64,000 nucleotides of DNA from Zygnema circumcarinatum (Eukaryota; Streptophyta; Zygnematophyceae; Zygnematales; Zygnemataceae). Where the stretch lies: the NCBI GenBank assembly GCA_037447605.1, contig CM074804.1, forward strand, positions 5,670,162-5,734,161. The letters run 5' to 3'. The notes beneath the pieces were generated by a model that had not been told where the DNA came from, did not search any database, and saw only the letters and a program-made list of their open reading frames with translations. How positions within the stretch are numbered: position 1 is the first letter of the stretch; the number at the start of each line of letters is the position of its first letter. Shown here piece by piece: positions 61,601-64,000 of the stretch. The translations under genes were made by a program, and so were the position numbers.

Positions 61601-63331
61601 AGCAGATGAGCAGGTTTGCAGCCAGACATTGGGGCAAACCGTAGTCATAGCTGCAGTCATACTCAGCAGATTGCTACCAGAATATGACACTTGCTGCTGG
61701 GGGAGAGCCCATTACTATGTCATTTGATTATCCATGCATTGTGGGCGGCTGGTCAAACTGCTTTTCCACTTTCCATAAGGATACGTCCCTTGATCTTGGC
61801 ATTGCCATGGCTTTGGAAGTCGTGCATGGGGGACATATGTGCCGACTAACACATGCCTGCGGGTCATTGCTGCAGAGGGGGCATCTATATTCAGCCGCTG
61901 GAGATGCCAACGCATATGCGTGGGATTTGGTGCGACACCTGCCTTCTGTCGTCATCTCGTCGGAATAAGAATCTCTTTTACTGATTTTTTTCAAATTGTG
62001 ACACTGTAAATGACTGTGTACCCTGTGGCTTGCAGACGACAGGTCAGCGAGTGATGACATTTCACGGCCATTCGGCCTATCTCCACTGCATTTCCGCTCG
62101 GCCCTCACACCAGCAGGTGGGCTGCTGTGCGGCCCACGCCCTTCCATCTCGGGCATCTCAGCAAGTCTGAACTTTTTAGGGAAACTGATTAAAAATTGCC
62201 AAGCAAGCCGTTTCGTCATCTGATGACAGGCTGATATTTCTCTGTGCATGGAGTGGCAGGTCGTAACAGGCTCAGAGGACGGAACTGCCCGAATATGGGG
62301 TAACTTTGAGGGAGTTACAGATACTGAAATGTCGTTTGCTGGATAAAATTGCTGCAGTGTCTGTAAGAAGAGCTGGCTTGTAGTCGTAGAGCTAGGGGGT
62401 TGATATCTATGTCTCTAGAGCTCTAATGTAAGTGTAGTTTAGGAGGAGCCCTCATGCCGAACAAATTGGGGTTGACACGTGTGAATGGGAACGTCTGTGC
62501 TTATGCTGCGAGACCAGACTGCAGGACAGGGAAAGAGTGCGCGGTGTTTGATCCCTGGAGGGCAGCAGTGAAGAAGGGCACTCTAGGCGTAGGGTCGCCC
62601 TGGGTGAGCTGTCTGGCATTGGACGCAAGCGAAAACTGGCTGGTGAGAATTGCAGCTCCTCCTCCCATGTCTTTGTAAGAGTTGAAAGTGGCAGGGATGG
62701 GCGGCAGAGGGGACGACGAGGTGAACACATATGCTGCAAAAATGTGCAGCCCTGTGGTAGGGAAGTAGATCATGACAGTGGTTCTTCCTTTCTAATCACC
62801 GGGACATACGCATCCCTTTCAGACATGTAATCAAGGGTCAACTTGCAATTCCTGTTTGTGTCATGTGCGGGTCTGCTGTCATCCCATTTGTCTGTCATTC
62901 GACAGTATCTATGTGTTGCAGCTTGTACACAGTCTGATAGCCTACGCCTTGGCGGAGTCTGGGTGAAGGTGTGTGGGACCGGGGGCAACAGTCTGACCCT
63001 GTACAGCCTGCAGTCCTGCGCGGCCGCACTGCGCATCACCACATCGGCAGCCCCTCAGGCGCTGCTCATGCAGGGGGATGAGGTGAGGCTTCTTGCTTCT
63101 CGCTGTGGGTAGCTATTCCTGCGGCATTTGCCATGGGGAATATGTTCGTTAGCACACAAACGTTCGAGTTCAACTAATGAGCATGCATCTCCTCTATTTT
63201 CATCAATGCTGCAGATTGTGGCTGCTGGAGCTGAGCCCATCGTCTCGCACTGGTCCATGGGAGGGCGCTTGGTCTCGGAGACTGGCTGTGCCCCTGCCTC
63301 CGTTTACTCACTTGATACTGATCGATTAGGC
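58660..63331 (+). CDS. THO6: THO complex subunit 6 / DWA1-like WD40 protein, 3' end beyond the window
   Basis: This is a WD40 protein of the THO/TREX mRNA-export complex; Arabidopsis DWA1 is also a CUL4-DDB1 substrate receptor that dampens ABA responses. Exons are 58660-58995, a small probable exon 59898(or 59904)-59929, then 60462-60560, 60818-60884, 61192-61250, 61553-61613, 61876-61929, 62036-62116, 62260-62299, 62518-62642, 62969-63082 and 63215-63331. All phases match, giving about 395 codons so far. Family signatures in order: LTAHEGPVYGV, LLLSCGDDGRICGWQW, GPRGALAPSPETNA, YSAAGDANAYAWDL, TFHGHSAYLHCISARP, VVTGSEDGTARIWD, SCLALDASENWLVCG and VAAGAEPIVSHWS. The N-terminal 60 residues are acidic and not seen in the Arabidopsis protein as I know it. 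The last blade (VGGYGG-type in the family) is absent from the remaining 670 bp, so the gene runs past 64000. Confidence 0.88.
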
Positions 63332-64000
63332 GTATGTTTTTCAATTCTCCTGATCCTTTCCTCGTTTGCTTTCCCGGTTCATTTCCTCCTTAGTTCCCTG
63401 CTGCGATTCACGAGGAAGTCCAGCGTCCTTTATCCTATCATGTCCTGTTCATGTCCTGTTCATGTTGAGTACATGTACGTTCCTGGTAGTGTATTCTTGT
63501 CTTTATAGAATGTATGTTTCTTGTGATAATGATGGCCGTCAAACTTGGAAGTTATCAGAAAACCTAACTTGCCCTGTCTGCAAGTTATCTCAGTTCTTAT
63601 CTCCCAGGTGTCTACACCAACTTTGATCATATACATAGGTCGTCCGGAGGGGCATGCCATTCATTTAGGGCAATTTTCTGGTCTGATAACCTTGCATTGT
63701 GCCACTCGTTTGCTCCCCTTCGTTTACGGTTGATGTTCAATGCTACCGTTCCTCTTTCCCATTTGTATTTTTGGAGGCCTTCCTTTGACCATGCTTTTCG
63801 ATCTGTTTCTCCAGTATTCTTAGTATCCTCGAGCAATTGCTTCCCAATGGCTGTCAATGTCATCGTTTCCGTTATCATTTGTCCTTATTTATCTGGACTT
63901 ACTCGTCTAGTCTTTACCATAGCGATCTGTAAATGTCTCCAATTGTTCTTTTCTGATTTTTCGGGCCACTTGGGCATGTCTGCTTGAGTCGTCCGGACGA
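63332..64000 (+). other. Probable THO6-like intron reaching the window edge
   Basis: A strong donor (GTATGT) follows 63331. The remaining 670 bp is T-rich, with no stretch matching the missing C-terminal WD blade. Confidence 0.55.

Overview
This window is nuclear DNA of a streptophyte plant: a land plant without seeds or a charophyte alga fits best, but the species cannot be named from the sequence. The evidence is many-exon genes with GT-AG introns and plant-specific families: TORTIFOLIA1/SPIRAL2, a PIF-type bHLH factor, arogenate dehydratase, a plastid sigma factor and a peroxisomal ALDH10 ending in SKL. A 10-base N run at 17431-17440 marks an assembly gap. I rebuilt each gene exon by exon. 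In eight of the nine protein genes the exon lengths sum to an intact reading frame. The ninth, THO6, leaves the window on the right.

Layout: 130-5433 (-) nucleolar GTPase NSN1; 5796-12251 (+) TORTIFOLIA1-like microtubule protein, divergent from NSN1 across about 360 bp; 12550-13180 arrays of a CCATTGG palindromic repeat; 13841-15962 (-) phosducin-like protein 3; 15963-20390 a repeat-rich gap with telomere-like DNA, GC-rich CGTACGG islands and a decayed coding remnant; 20391-25273 (+) arogenate/prephenate dehydratase; 26171-35031 (-) cation-chloride cotransporter CCC1 in 17 exons; 35387-35491 fifteen perfect copies of a heptamer; 36451-36523 (-) and 36804-36876 (+) two divergent tRNA-Arg(UCU) genes; 37875-44477 (+) ALDH10; 44478-46011 a GC island; 46012-49927 (+) PIF-like bHLH; 49928-53497 a GC island plus a 483-bp mariner/pogo-like MITE whose unoccupied paralogous site lies about 700 bp upstream; 53498-57927 (-) plastid sigma factor; 57928-58659 a divergent promoter dense in G-box/ABRE motifs; 58660 to the edge (+) THO6/DWA1-like WD40 protein.

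The genes are mostly unrelated housekeeping and regulatory genes, as is normal for a plant chromosome. One grouping deserves attention: a PIF-like factor (family ligand: the G-box) sits a few kb from a G-box-rich divergent promoter shared by a plastid transcription factor and a homologue of an ABA-response regulator. I found no clearly new multi-gene system. The best leads are the G-box cluster, the MITE with its paired empty site, the ALDH10 substrate-pocket residues, the divergent sigma factor, the PIF-like protein without a visible phytochrome-binding motif, and the recurring CGTACGG islands.
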